A DNA stretch of 64,000 nt, from contig JAPTYO010000008.1 in assembly GCA_036873135.1 (NCBI GenBank), forward strand, positions 30,096,761 to 30,160,760, given 5' to 3'. The notes beneath the pieces are model-generated. The model searched no databases, was not told where the DNA came from, and worked only from the letters and a program-made list of their open reading frames with translations. The DNA is from Clarkia xantiana subsp. parviflora. Its lineage: Eukaryota > Streptophyta > Magnoliopsida > Myrtales > Onagraceae. Positions 43,823-54,991 of this stretch are shown here, piece by piece (position 1 is the stretch's first letter; each line of letters starts with the position of its first letter). Position numbers and translations under genes: made by a program.

Positions 43823-46527
43823 ATGTCTGGTAAGGACTCTCTTCTATGTTTTCGTGATTTACTTGCTTTTTGTTCTCCTTTTCTCAAATCTTCTTGTTTG
43901 CAACCGTTTTAGACGAAGCTAGTTCTGAGGCTAGGGCTCCTTTCACTTTCGAATTTGCTGTCAATGAGATTTCTGAGGCTTCATATGAGGTTGCCCTTAG
44001 AGAGGGGTGTATTACCTCGGATTGGGAACCTCGTTTCCCGTATGAGTCTCAGCCTGCCGTCAGAAGGAAGCACATCGTTACGCGTCCTCGGGCAGGGGAA
44101 GTGTTCGTCTCCGCCGGACAAATAAGCGCGGGGATTCGGTTCCCATTCTGCGGAAATTTGGTGGAGGTGTGCAACTTCTACCAAACGCACCCTTGTACCT
44201 TCTCTCCACACGCCATCCGCGTGTGGAATGCCTTTCAACTCTTATGCCACCGTCAACAGTGGACGTACAGTCTACTACTTTTCCGCACCTTCTACGGCAT
44301 GAAATGCAACAAAGCTGGTGTCTGCTCCTTCTCCCCCCGACTCCCCAAGTGGACAAAGGAGCAACTTTCACGTTTCGGCTGGGATAGCGAAACTTGGAAG
44401 TTCCACAAAGATCGGGTGCTGATTCGTGATTCGGGGTCTGACAACAGCGGATGGAAGAAGTACTACTTCTTCGTCCAACACAGCTCTGTCCCGTGGCCTC
44501 AGCGGGAGGTCGTGGCGGACCCTGCCCCCAAGCTCCTAGACTACACTGAAGATGACCTCAACACCCTCCAAATGGTTCAGCTCTACCGTTGGGGAGACAA
44601 CTTCATACCCCTCGACGCCAACAAGCTCCAGGAGAAGGACTTGATTATTATCGGAGTCCGACTCCTTGACTCTGTTTCCAAAGATTTGGTCATCTGGGTA
44701 ATACTTCTAACCATCTTGTCTTTTACTTTTGCAGCCAAGAAGGCTTCTCTGCTGACTCATCTCATTATGAAGCAGGGCGAGACTGATGCCGTCCAGAGTG
44801 GCTCCAAGCGGAAGCGAAAGTTGGTGAAGAAAGGCGCTTCCTCTTCCACTCCTATGTCTGCTGCTCCTCCCACCGAAGAGCAGGTCGGGGCCAAGAAGGC
44901 CAAGAGGGGGGAGATAGATCGGGCCTTCGGGGCCACTACCGTCGAGGAAGGTAAGCGCGTTCGTCGTGCAATTAAAAGATATAAGAAATTAGTTCCCAAG
45001 GAGTTTATCCCCGCTGATCGGGAGTCGCGGGTTCGGGAAATTAAATATATCCTTCAAGGAGAAGTCCCCCGCGTTCTCAAAGCGGGATATTACAACTTCT
45101 TTGGGAAAGACCAGCATGTCGAACGTCAAATTCTCTGGTGTCCTGGCGGAATTCTTCCTGACTATGTTCGTCCTGCCACCGCAGGTCCATCGGAGACTCC
45201 TGCTCCGACGGAGGCTGTCACTCCAGCGGAGACTGCGACTCCGCAAGAACTGATGCTGGAGGATGCCCCGACGAATGCCCAGTTCCGTCGGGTGACTGAC
45301 TTGGAGGCCTCTCCTTCCGTCGAAGAGCCTGACGAGGGGGGCCTGCTTCCCCGCGGAAGGTCGGGGCCAAGGAACATGAGGCCCGCCGTGAGGGACGTGT
45401 CCCGAAGTCCTCCTCCTGCTTTTCGCACTCCTACTCCCGAGCCTCGTCCGACCGAGGTAGCTCCTCCCACCGATGATGCCGAGGTTATCCCTCGTCTTCC
45501 GATGGATGATGTTTACAAGATTTACACCCCCGACCAGGCGACGGTTCCCTGGCGTCCGATCGAATCCCTCCAAGGGTTTTCAATTCGACGGGATAATCTT
45601 CAGTCCGACTTGGCCCTGCATCTGCTGGCAGGGTCAATTCCTCCCTCTTTGAGACAGCCGCTTTGCTTGACGCGGGAGGACATCGAAGAGGAGTTCCGCG
45701 CTATGGCCGTTCGTCGGATGGAGGTAATACTTTACCTTTGCTTGTTTTCTTCCTTGTCCCTGTCTTCGACCATCGAACTCTAATCTTTTTTCCTCTTGCC
45801 TTAGGAAACTGCGGACCAGCAGCGTTGTTTCGCCATCGCCTTAGCTCTGAAGAGTGCTTTGGAGGAGGCTGAAGCTAAGTCGGACCCTGATGCGTTAGCC
45901 AAGCTTCAGGTGGAGCTCGACGAGGCGGTGGCGGCTAAGAACAAGATGGCCAAGGAGAAAACTCTCCTTGAAGAGATGGCTTCGGGCCTGCTCAAGCAGG
46001 TTCAAGATCATGAGGCTGTCATGCGTCGGGAGCGGAAGATGATCCAGGTGGAGCAGCAGCGGAATGAGGCAGAGAAGAGGCAGCTCATTCACGAGAAGGA
46101 CGTCTTCGCGGATCTTCTTGCGGAGGCCAAGGCGAAGTTTGAGGCCGAGAGGGCTGAGTTCTCTGCGAAGCTGTCTGAGGCCAAGGCTCAAGGCCTCGAG
46201 GAGGGCCGCCTGCAGGGCCGCGCGGAGTATCGGAATTCTGAAGAATTCAAGGTGGCTGCTGTAGAGTTCTGTAAGTCCGAGATGGAGGATGTTTTATACA
46301 ACGCCGTCGAAGAGCTCTATACAGCCTACCCGGATTCCATCGACTTCACGAAGTCCGAGACTCTCGCCCCCGTCGCGGAGAAGTACTTCAACCTCCCCGC
46401 GGAGAGTGAAGAGGCCGCTACCGTGGACCCGACTCTGCCAGCTGCGGAGCCTTCTGCCCAGGCTCCTCCGAACCTTGCTCCCTCCGATGCTACTGAGGAT
46501 CCATCTTCCAACAAGGACCAAGTCTAA
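43823..46527 (+). CDS. Antisense extra ORF (aORF) of T2, spliced
   Basis: Predicted exons are 43823-43829, 43913-45723 and 45805-46527, with GT..AG introns of 83 and 81 bases. They join in frame to 846 residues. Residues about 15-240 form the N-terminal domain shared with T1 (FPFCGNL, SPHAIRVW, WTYSLLLFRTF), resembling Pfam putative gypsy type transposon. Lys/Arg-rich stretches near 300-360 (GSKRKRK, RRAIKRYKK) look like nuclear signals. A Pro/Ala/Glu-rich linker follows. A conserved block near 535-585 (LALHLLAGSIPP) parallels T1 and T3. The C-terminus is a long coiled coil with an acidic tail. A hydrophobic stretch at 44689-44736 may be a retained short intron. The function is unknown. Confidence 0.75.
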
Positions 46528-46734
46528 TGTTACATCTTTTTAGTCCTTGTAGTCTTTCTCCTTCGTTTTTGTATCCGAACTCTTAGGCCTTTGAGCCTTT
46601 ATGTAAGGGATTTCTGTCATCTGTTTTGGTCTCGATAATCGTTTGCGCTTATCTAAAGCGGCTTTAAATTCGTTACTCAGAACGTTCCGATGCACCATTT
46701 GGGATGACTCCATACGTCCTTCCGACGCTTTACT
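46528..46734. other. aORF 3' untranslated region
   Basis: No gene. T-rich sequence after the stop codon leads into the tandem arrays. Confidence 0.5.
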
Positions 46735-46890
46735 CGGGACTTCACCACTTAAGGTTTTAAATAGAATCGGGACTTTACCACTTAAGGCTTCTCGTCCTAT
46801 CGAAGCTTCACCACTTACGGTTTCTCGTCTAATCGGGACTTCACCACTTAAGGCTTCTCGTCCAATCGGGACTTTACCACTTAAGGTTTC
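46735..46890. repeat. 33-bp tandem array in T2
   Basis: Units contain ATCGGGACTTCACCACTTAA and GGCTTCTCGTCC, with a period near 33 bp and about four to five copies. It lies between aORF and pol. Confidence 0.8.
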
Positions 46891-46984
46891 TTATCCCTGG
46901 CTTGCAAGGCCATTTTTCACACCTTTCAAGATGGTTTTTCACACCCCTTGGGGCTTTTACCGCGCCAAATCAGACGACTTTAAT

Positions 46985-47355
46985 CGTACCCTTTAAGGGC
47001 TTTTTTCGTACCTGTTAAGGCTTTTGGCCGCATCATATAGACGACTTATGCGGACCTGTTAAGGCTTTTTCATACCCGTTAAGGCTTTTGGCCGCATTAT
47101 ATAGAAGACTTACGCGGACCTGTTAAGGCTTTTTCATACCCGTTAAGGCTTTTGGCCGCATCATATAGACGACTTACGCGGACCCATCAGGGCCTTTTCG
47201 TACCTAGGCTTTTGGTTGCATCATAAAGACGACTTACTTGTACCCCGTAGGGCTTTTGTCCGTACCTGTTAAGGCTTTTTGGCTGCATCATATAGACGAC
47301 TTACGCATACCCCGTAGGGCTTTTATCGTACCTCGGAAGGCTTTTGTCGCGTCCT
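46985..47355. repeat. 64-bp tandem array in T2
   Basis: Units contain GGCCGCATCATATAGACGAC, GCGGACCTGTTAAGG and CATACCCGTTAAGG, with a period near 64 bp and five to six copies, the last ones diverged. Its sequence is unrelated to the 80-bp array at the same place in T1. Confidence 0.8.
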
Positions 47356-47487
47356 TCAGGACGTCTTACTAACAGTTAGAATAAATCTAAAAGCAATTTG
47401 ATCGGAGGCAACTTCTTTTATTCATAAATAACTCAAAATAGGCTTACATCGGATCTTATTGATAGAAAATTTCGCGGCGGCTTAATA

Positions 47488-49734
47488 TCAAACATGATAC
47501 TTCTTCAAGTGTTCGCCACTGAAGGAATGCTTCAATGTCTTGCCATCAAGGTCCCCTAGCTTGTATGCATTGGGTGCTGGCATCCCTACGATCTTGTAAG
47601 GTCCCTCCCATTTCGGTGATAACTTGTTGATCCGATCTTGATGAACGAACTCGTTCCTCCGCCAGACAAGTTCTCCCACGAAGAATTGTCGGGACTTGAC
47701 ACGCCGATTGTAATATCGGGCTGTTGCCAGACGCATCCGCGCCTGGACTTCATCAGCCTTCCACCTCTTTTCCTCGAGTAAGTCTAAGTCTAGACGTCTC
47801 ATTTCCTCGTTTGTCAGAGGCTCGTAGTATTTTGCGCGATGGGATGCCACCGCTATCTCCACGGGAGCGACTGCCTCTGTGCCATAGACTAGGCCAAACG
47901 GAGTTTCCCCTGTCGATTGCTTGGGTGTTGTTCTGACAGCCCACAGCACGTTCTCGAGCTCATCCAGCCAATGGCCCTGCAAGGCATAGACTCTCTTCTT
48001 CAAGCCATCCATCACGATCTTGTTGGCTGACTCTACCTGACCATTGGTTTGAGCGTGGTGGACTGAAGCGGTCCGATGTTCGATATTCAACTCCTCCAGG
48101 TATTCCTTCAACTGAGCCCCATTAAACGGAGGGCCGTTGTCGCTAATCAACACTCGAGGAATCCCATACCGGGATATGATTTGAGTTTGGAGGAATTTGA
48201 GGATCTGCTGCCCCGTCGTCCTGGCCAATGCCTTAGCCTCTATCCACTTTAAGAAGTAATCGATAGCCACGAGCAAATACTTGCACTGACCTTTCGCTTG
48301 GGGAAAAGGTCTCACCAAGTCAATCCCCCATTGCGCGAAGGGCCATGCGCTCCTGATGGGCATTAAGTCCGCGGCGGGAGCCACGATATTTGGAGCGTAC
48401 CTCTGGCATGCATCACAGGATCGGACCATTGCTGTCGCCTCCTTGTTCATCGAAGGCCAATAGTAGCCCAAGTTCAGCGCCTTCCTTACAAGAGATCGGG
48501 CCCCTTCATGACAGGCTGCGACTCCCTCATGTAGTTCCCTCAGAATCCGATTCGTGTCGGGTTCCGCCACGCATTTTAAGAAAGGCTTTACATACCCTTT
48601 TTTGTATAACTGGTTGTCCACTATCGCGTAGTTGTCCGCAATCCGACGCAACCTGACAGCTGCCACCTTGTCATCGGGAAGTGCCCCCGTAGTCAGGTAT
48701 GTGACCATCAGGGTCATCCAAGTGGGCTTCTCTTCTTCCTCCGATCCTGTCTCAATAGCGCAGATCTCCGCTGGATCAATGTTTGAGATAATCACCTTCT
48801 CTAGGAAATGTACCTTCCGATTCTCCTCGGGGGCCACTCCCAGAGCAAACTTGCTTAAGGCATCTGCTTCCTCGTTTTCTTCCCTCGGGATCGCCTCAAT
48901 ATCGAAGCTTTTGAAGCTTCCCTTCAAAGTCTGCACCTCGTGCAAATACTTCTTCATTGTCGGGCTCCTGGCTTCATAGTTCCCCTGGACTTGATTTACA
49001 ACCAAGCTGGCATCACACTTCACCTTTAGATGGTCGACCCCCGTACCCTTGGCAATCTTGAGGCCCGTGATGAGAGCCTCGTATTCTGCTTCATTGTTGG
49101 TGGCTTTGAACGTCAACGCCAAGGCATATCGTAGGGGCTCGCCTCCACCGGGCGGTATCAATACAAATCCTGCCTCCGAGCCTTCTACACTCGATGAACC
49201 ATCAGTGTACATCTCCCAGGTGTTCTCTTCATTTGGATGTTCTGTTATCGGGGTCTGTTCTGCTATCGGGGCCTCTTCCATGGTTGCCCCCTCTGCGGGA
49301 CCCGTTACTTCCAGATCGGGTGCCGTAGACTCAGCTATAAAATCTGCCAATGCCTGGCCCTTAATAGCAGTTCTCGGAGCAAAATGAATACGGAACTCCG
49401 TCAGCTCGATGACCCATTTCACCAGTCTCCCCGACGCCTCCGGTCGGTTCAAAAAGTGCTTCAGGGGCTGATTAGTCAATACCGTGACTTCATGGGCATG
49501 GAAGTAAGGTCGTAGTTTTCGAGCGGTAATAACCAACGCAAAGAGATACTTCTCAATAGCGGGATAATTTATTTCAGACTTGGCAAACGCCTTGCTTACA
49601 TAATATATAGGCACTTGGTTGCCCTTGACAATTTTGATCAAAACAGAACTAACAGCCACATCAGAAACAGCCAAATAGAGATAAAGCGGCTCGCCTGGGA
49701 CTGGTTTCACCAACGGCGGAAGGGTACGGAGGTG
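47488..49734 (-). CDS. pol: T2 pol, RNase H and integrase part
   Basis: This frame continues directly from the reverse transcriptase block after a TAG at 49735-49737. It contains the Gypsy RNase H end (YYVSKAFAKSEINYPAIEK), a second archaeal-type RNase H (MYTDGSSSVEGSEAG, NNEAEYEALI), and the integrase zinc finger (CHEGAR, CDACQRYA). The DDE core follows (WGIDLVRPF, SDNGPPF, NGQVESANK). The C-terminal GPYKI region ends EHLKKYHV at 47488. It is complete at the C-terminus, unlike T1. Integrase inserts the cDNA; here its expression would need passage through two stops. Confidence 0.9.
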   Translation of the reverse strand, partial: HLRTLPPLVKPVPGEPLYLYLAVSDVAVSSVLIKIVKGNQVPIYYVSKAFAKSEINYPAIEKYLFALVITARKLRPYFHAHEVTVLTNQPLKHFLNRPEASGRLVKWVIELTEFRIHFAPRTAIKGQALADFIAESTAPDLEVTGPAEGATMEEAPIAEQTPITEHPNEENTWEMYTDGSSSVEGSEAGFVLIPPGGGEPLRYALALTFKATNNEAEYEALITGLKIAKGTGVDHLKVKCDASLVVNQVQGNYEARSPTMKKYLHEVQTLKGSFKSFDIEAIPREENEEADALSKFALGVAPEENRKVHFLEKVIISNIDPAEICAIETGSEEEEKPTWMTLMVTYLTTGALPDDKVAAVRLRRIADNYAIVDNQLYKKGYVKPFLKCVAEPDTNRILRELHEGVAACHEGARSLVRKALNLGYYWPSMNKEATAMVRSCDACQRYAPNIVAPAADLMPIRSAWPFAQWGIDLVRPFPQAKGQCKYLLVAIDYFLKWIEAKALARTTGQQILKFLQTQIISRYGIPRVLISDNGPPFNGAQLKEYLEELNIEHRTASVHHAQTNGQVESANKIVMDGLKKRVYALQGHWLDELENVLWAVRTTPKQSTGETPFGLVYGTEAVAPVEIAVASHRAKYYEPLTNEEMRRLDLDLLEEKRWKADEVQARMRLATARYYNRRVKSRQFFVGELVWRRNEFVHQDRINKLSPKWEGPYKIVGMPAPNAYKLGDLDGKTLKHSFSGEHLKKYHV

Positions 49735-52700
49735 CTATTTGAGTGCCTGGAACGCCTCCTCGCACTTGTCGGTCCATTCGAACTTCTTGTGGGCCCTCAG
49801 CACATCAAAAAATGGCATGGCTCGGTCACTCGCCTTGGATAGGAAGCGATTCATCGCGGCCAACCGGCCATTCAGCACCTGAACCTCCCGATGAGTCTTC
49901 GGGGACTGCATCTCCTCAATTGCTCGCAGCTTCTCAGGGTTTACCTCGATTCCTCTTTGGCTCACCATGAACCCTAGGAACTTCCCCGAGTTCACCCCGA
50001 AAGCACATTTGTCGGGGTTCAGCCGAACCTGATGGAACTTCATCCGCTCAAACGCCGCCGCCAAGTTCTGGACATGATCTCCTGCTTGTCGGGACTTCAC
50101 CAGCATGTCATCCACATACGCCTCCATGGTTTTCCCCACCATGTCTTCAAACAGCTTGTTCACCATCCGTTGGTAAGTTGCTCCGGCATTGATTAATCCG
50201 AAGGGCATCACGTCGTAGTGGTAGACGTCACTGTCGGCATAGAAAGCCGTATGGGGGGCATCCTCCTTCGCCATCTTGATCTGGTTGTATCCGGAATAGG
50301 CATCCATGAAGCTCAGCAGTTCATGACCCGATGTGGCATCCACCAGCTGGTCAATCCTCGGAAGCGGGTAGCAATCCTTCGGGCAGACCTTGTTCAAGTC
50401 GCGGAAATCGACACACATCCGCCACTTCCCGTTACTCTTTCGCACCAGGACTGGATTAGCAACCCAAGTCTGGAATCGGAGCTCCTTGATGAATCCAGCG
50501 TCAAGCAGTCTGCCCACCTCTTGCTGGATCACGATCCTCTTGTCTGCACCCATCGGACGCCTTCTCTGCGCGATAGGCTTGATCGCGGGATCTATCTTCA
50601 GCTCGTGCACAATCACGTCGGGGCTGATTCCTGGCATATCACTCGGGGACCAGGCAAACACCTCCTTAAACTCCTTCAGGAGCTCGATCAGTTCTCGGGC
50701 TCTTTCCTCCGACAAAGCAGACCCGATTTTTACCTTCCTCTGAGGTCCATCAATCTTAACCTCCTTCAGGTCCTCCATGGGGGCGGGACGCCCATACTCC
50801 TCTCGAGGATCGGCATCAGTCTGAAGGACAATCATGGCTTCCCTCCTTCTCCTTCGGGTAGCATTAACATAGCATTTTCGCGACGCCACTTGATCACCCT
50901 TGACCTCTCCAACTCCGTTGTCAGTCGGGAACTTCATCTTCTGGTGGACCGTCGAGGCGACTGCCATGAGAGGGTTGATAGTGGTCCTCCCGATAATGGC
51001 GTTGTATGCCCCCGCAGACTCCACTACGACGAAATCTACGTTTCGCTTCTCCATCTTCCAGACACTACCAAACTCCACTGGTAAGGTAATCATTCCCAAC
51101 GGGTAAGAAGTGGAACCAGAGAATCCCACCATCGGGAAGTCCACCTGTGTCAGGTCCTTTTTCGTATTTCCCATGGCTTCCAGAGCGTCCATGAAAAGGA
51201 TGTCGGAGGAACTCCCTCCGTCTATCAGGATCCGCTTCATCTCGAATCCGTCCACATCCAGGGTCACGACCAAGGCGTCGTCGTGAGGGCTCTCCACGCC
51301 TACCAGATCCTCCGCCGAGAAAGAAATCACCATTTCCTCCTTCAAGGTCCACGACCGGGACCTTTTGCCTAGCACCACCGCGGCAGATATGCGGGAAGCG
51401 TAGTTCTCCCGAGAAGCAGAGGTATCACCTCCCGCCGCCATTCCTCCGTGGATGACGTTGATAGTTCCCCGCCTCTCCTTACGGGCACCTGAACCTGAGG
51501 CTTCTTGCTCAACCTTCTTCTTCTTCGGGGATCGGTCGCGGGACTTGGAACGGGATCGTGACCGACTTCTGGAACGGGATCGGCACCTTCCCTTTCCGAC
51601 GAACTCTTTTAGCTTCCCCTTCTGGATCAGCTTTTCAATTTCCTTCTTCTGCCCCCGACAGTTTTCAGTGTCGTGACCATTGGCTCGATGGTAGCGACAG
51701 TAACGATCAGGACGGCCTCCTAGGAATTCGCCTTCTTTTCTCGGAGGGTATCGGGCGAGACCCTGTCGGTCCATCACAGCTAACACAGAAGTCATCGAGC
51801 TATTGATGGGAATAGCCCGACCTTCTCGATTGTCCTTCCTCGGGGGACGCTTGTCCTCTCTTTTCTCGGGGCGACCACGATTTCTACTTCCCTCCGATTT
51901 GTCGCTCCTCTTGCGATCATCTGACAACTTAGACGATGGCTTTCCTCTTCCCGACTTCGGAGGATCGAGCTCTCCGGCAGCAATCTTCGACTCCTGGACG
52001 TCGATTTGCTGTTTCACCCTCGCTTGCAGGGCCTCCATACTCCACACAGCCTTCGCGGCTACACTGTGCATCAGGTCGGAACCGTACGGAGCGCTCAAGT
52101 TCCGAAGGAAAGTGCGGATGGTTTCTCCCTCCGAGATTTCTTCATCAATCTCCGCGGCACTCGCAGTGAACCGTTGGTAGTAGTAGGCCAACGATTCGTC
52201 GGGTCTCTGCACCACCTGGGTCAGGGACCTTACGCTCTTCAGGAGGCGCCTACGGCCCTGATATTGCTTGATAAATCGATCGTGCATGTCCGCCCAGCAC
52301 GTAATGCATCATGGCGGGAGGCTGAAAAACCAGGTCATGGCCCTTTCTCCTAGGGTGATCGGGAACAGCGAGCATATAAGATCGTCGTTTGAAGTCCTAC
52401 CCATGCAGGCCTGGACATGCCTCTGAACATGGCGAACTGGGTCCCCTTCACCATCGTACTCCTTGATGGTCGGAATACCTAGCCCGGGCGGGGCAACGGT
52501 ATCTATCAGCCGCGGAACGAAAGGATGACTGTACCGATCCCTTAGCTCCGATGTCATCTGCTTCTGATCGCCCATGCAGATATTGACGATTTTCACCACC
52601 TGATCGGGGGTGATGGGGCCATTCAGGGGAATGGTCCTATTTTGCACTGGTCCTGGGCCATCAACCACGAACTTCTCCAGGTGCGCTGGTTCTTTGCCCT

Positions 52701-53154
52701 TGCTCCTGGGCGGATTCTCCTGAACCTCTTGTTCTTCTGGAACCACCCTCGGAGGGGGTGGAGGCAGCTCTTCTCGCGGAGGCAACTCCTCTGTCTTCCT
52801 GGCAGCTTCTCTCTTATCCAACAAGGCCTCCATGGCAGCCAAGAACATGGGCATAGCATCTGCTACTGCCTTGGCCAACTCCGAGTTCGAAGACGACCCT
52901 TCTTCCCTTCGCGGGACTCTTCCTCCTCCATGGCCCACCGAGTTCGGGGGAGCCTCATCTTCCTCCCTACGCGGGATATCCTGTCTGTTCATCTCCGTGT
53001 CTCGGACTGAGACCTCATAACCGTCACACTGCCCCCCTGTCTGAGAAAGGTTCTCACCTTGTTCAGCAACACGTTCTGGCAACGGGGAATTCACAGTTCC
53101 TGCGTGACGAGAACTGCCAGCCTGAACCTGCTTCTTCTTGCCACCACCGGCCAT
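49735..53154 (-). CDS. gag-pol: T2 gag, protease and reverse transcriptase part
   Basis: The first ATG (53154) lies 55 bases from the LTR. Gag has a Glu/Pro-rich N-terminus, a GDPVRHVQRHVQ and WFFSLPP core, the knuckle CRYHRANGHDTENC and an Arg-Ser dipeptide run next to it. Protease has ILIDGGSSSDILF. Reverse transcriptase has WVANPVLVRKS, MPFGLINAGATYQRM and the catalytic YVDD. The reading frame is constant from 53154 to 47488. It is broken only by TGA at 52309-52311, at the end of the WFFSLPP motif, and TAG at 49735-49737. Confidence 0.9.
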
Positions 53155-53191
53155 TGATCTGGTAGAAACTATCTTGACTTTTTGTAAGGTT

Positions 53192-53208
53192 CCCACAGAC
53201 GGCGCCAA
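53192..53208 (-). promoter_or_regulatory. Primer-binding site of T2
   Basis: The minus strand reads TTGGCGCCGTCTGTGGG immediately after the LTR end, as in many plant Tat elements. Confidence 0.85.
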
Positions 53209-53967
53209 TGTTGGATCACGAGCGAAGCTCCGTTACGTCCTTGACGGAAAGCTTGGACTCCTGGGCTCCGTGTAATCCTGCAAAAGGGGATAGCCTGGGT
53301 GGTGACCCAGAATCCCTCTCCGATGCTTAAATGAGTATACGATCAATGGGGTGGTAAGCAATAGTCTAAGTTCGTATTAGATGATTAGGGTTTTCTGAGG
53401 TAACTTCCTCCTTTATATAGGTGGGAAGTTACTCAGTTACCTGTGGCCATGATTGGCCGTTTTGCCCATGATTCCGTGTATCTCACCACGATTCCGTATA
53501 TCTCGTTAGGGATTCCGTAGATTTCGCCCCACGCTCCGCGTATCTTACCCATACTCCGCGTATCTCGGGCACGCCCTGCGTATCTCGGGGGGCTTATCTA
53601 TATCTTTAACCGTCTCCCACTACTCTATCTAGTAGGCGGGTTTCTCGGTCTTTGTCCTCTGATCACAAGTCACGACTCCTGTCGGGGACTCCAGAGTTGT
53701 CTCATTCTAGGTCACCACCCAGGACCTTCAGTCTCTACGGGACAGGTCCAGCCTCTGCGGGGCTTTATTATCGGGGCCTTTACTAAGGCATATCGGGGCC
53801 TGCTCAGAGGCTTCTTGTCGGGAGCATCTAGCTCATGTGTCGGGGCCGCTATCATCGGGACCCTTCATATTGGGCCTTTGGGCCCTCCAGGCCTTTCACG
53901 AGGCCCACTGGACCTATTCGCCGTCCACTGGCTGTTAACGGGGCTAACGATTTCATCGGAGCCATCA
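53209..53967 (-). repeat. Right (5') LTR of T2
   Basis: 759 bp, nearly identical to the left LTR. The minus-strand TATATAAAGG box at about 53411-53420 would start the genomic transcript towards gag. Confidence 0.95.
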
Positions 53968-53972
53968 GTCCT

Positions 53973-54329
53973 CAACACATCACGAGACAATTGAATTATA
54001 AGTAGGACTGTCTACGGATGTTAATGGGCGGGGCGGGTATAGTAGACCTGGACCCGCACCACAGGTTGACATGGTCGATTCGTACCCGACCCATATATCT
54101 TGCAGGGGGCAGGTCGCTCTACGAGCCGCCTCCCGAGAAATATAACAGCTAATCTAAATATCTAAATCTAAATCTATCTAAATATTATACTAATCCTGGT
54201 AAGGCTCAAGAGGCTGCCACATCAGCTCTATTAGCAAATTACGTTTAAACACATCATCATCACCTAAATTTTTTCTTCTCTCTCATCTCTCGGTCCAATT
54301 AATTCTCTTAGAACAGAAAACTCTCTCAC
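53973..54329. other. Unassigned flank, GGGCGGGTA-rich patch
   Basis: Bases 54020-54130 contain GGGCGGGTAT, ACCCGCACC and GTACCCGACCC, like decayed hAT-type ends. No gene was seen. Confidence 0.4.
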
Positions 54330-54337
54330 CTAACTAA

Positions 54338-54983
54338 CAGGCCTGTCAAAACGGGTCAACCCGCGACCCGTGACCCGTGGGTCACCGACCAGCTAACCCG
54401 TAATTGACCCAGGGGTCACCACAGGTTAGGATTGCAAACCCGTACCCGGAATTGACGGGTCACAGGTTGACCACCCGCAAAGGTTGACCCGGGTCTGACC
54501 TGTGACCGGGATCATCTATGCAGTAAAAAACAAAAATTATACTCCATACAACTTCCTTTGAGGAGGCTACGTGTTAAATGATGTTGTGTAAGTGATTGAG
54601 CTTCCATTCATGCTTATTGGTGGGTTAGATGTGGTAAACATGAAATTAAACAATGGATTTTTCAGTTTTGAAGCTTTAAAGCTGCTGTTACATGTGTTGG
54701 TCAAATATAAAGCATACAATTGTTGGATTACCAAGGCTAAATGATATGTGCTGCTTGTTTTGCAATATTGCTACAGAGAGAGTAACTGAAACTGAGTAAG
54801 TAACCTAAGGAAAAAAGAAAAAAAAAAAAAAGGAGGAACGAGTCACGGGCATACAGCAAAACCCGTACCCAGCCTGATTTGCACGGGTCAACCCGTAAAT
54901 GACCCGTTACCAAAATATACGAACCCGAACCCGACCCGTGTGTCCGGGTCATTCACGGGTCGCGGGTTAAATTGACAGGCCTA
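54338..54983. mobile_element. hAT-like non-autonomous element
   Basis: The terminal inverted repeats are CAGGCCTGTCAA and the complement of TAGGCCTGTCAA. Subterminal ACCCGTGACCC/GGGTCACGGGT motifs occur in both orientations. Flanking octamers CTAACTAA and TTAACTAT agree at six of eight bases, as expected for an old hAT duplication. There is no transposase. Confidence 0.75.
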
Positions 54984-54991
54984 TTAACTAT

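Larger units (their letters stand above)
42416..53967 (-). mobile_element. Nearly complete Tat-lineage Gypsy element T2
   Basis: The LTRs (42416-43176 and 53209-53967) differ by five substitutions and two single-base indels. A perfect 5-bp duplication GTCCT flanks the element (42411-42415 and 53968-53972). On the minus strand the order is LTR, primer site, gag-pol in one frame, tandem arrays, polypurine tract, LTR. The plus strand carries the aORF. Only two in-frame stops break gag-pol. The element is therefore recent but not autonomous as it stands. Confidence 0.95.

Noticed and set aside
44989..45573. 194-residue minus-strand ORF opposite the T2 aORF
   Set aside because: Shadow of the aORF; composition mirrors the proline-rich linker and no motif is seen.
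50218..51106. 288-residue plus-strand ORF opposite T2 reverse transcriptase
   Set aside because: It is the reverse shadow of the well-supported pol frame, with no domain of its own and no counterpart signal in T1.
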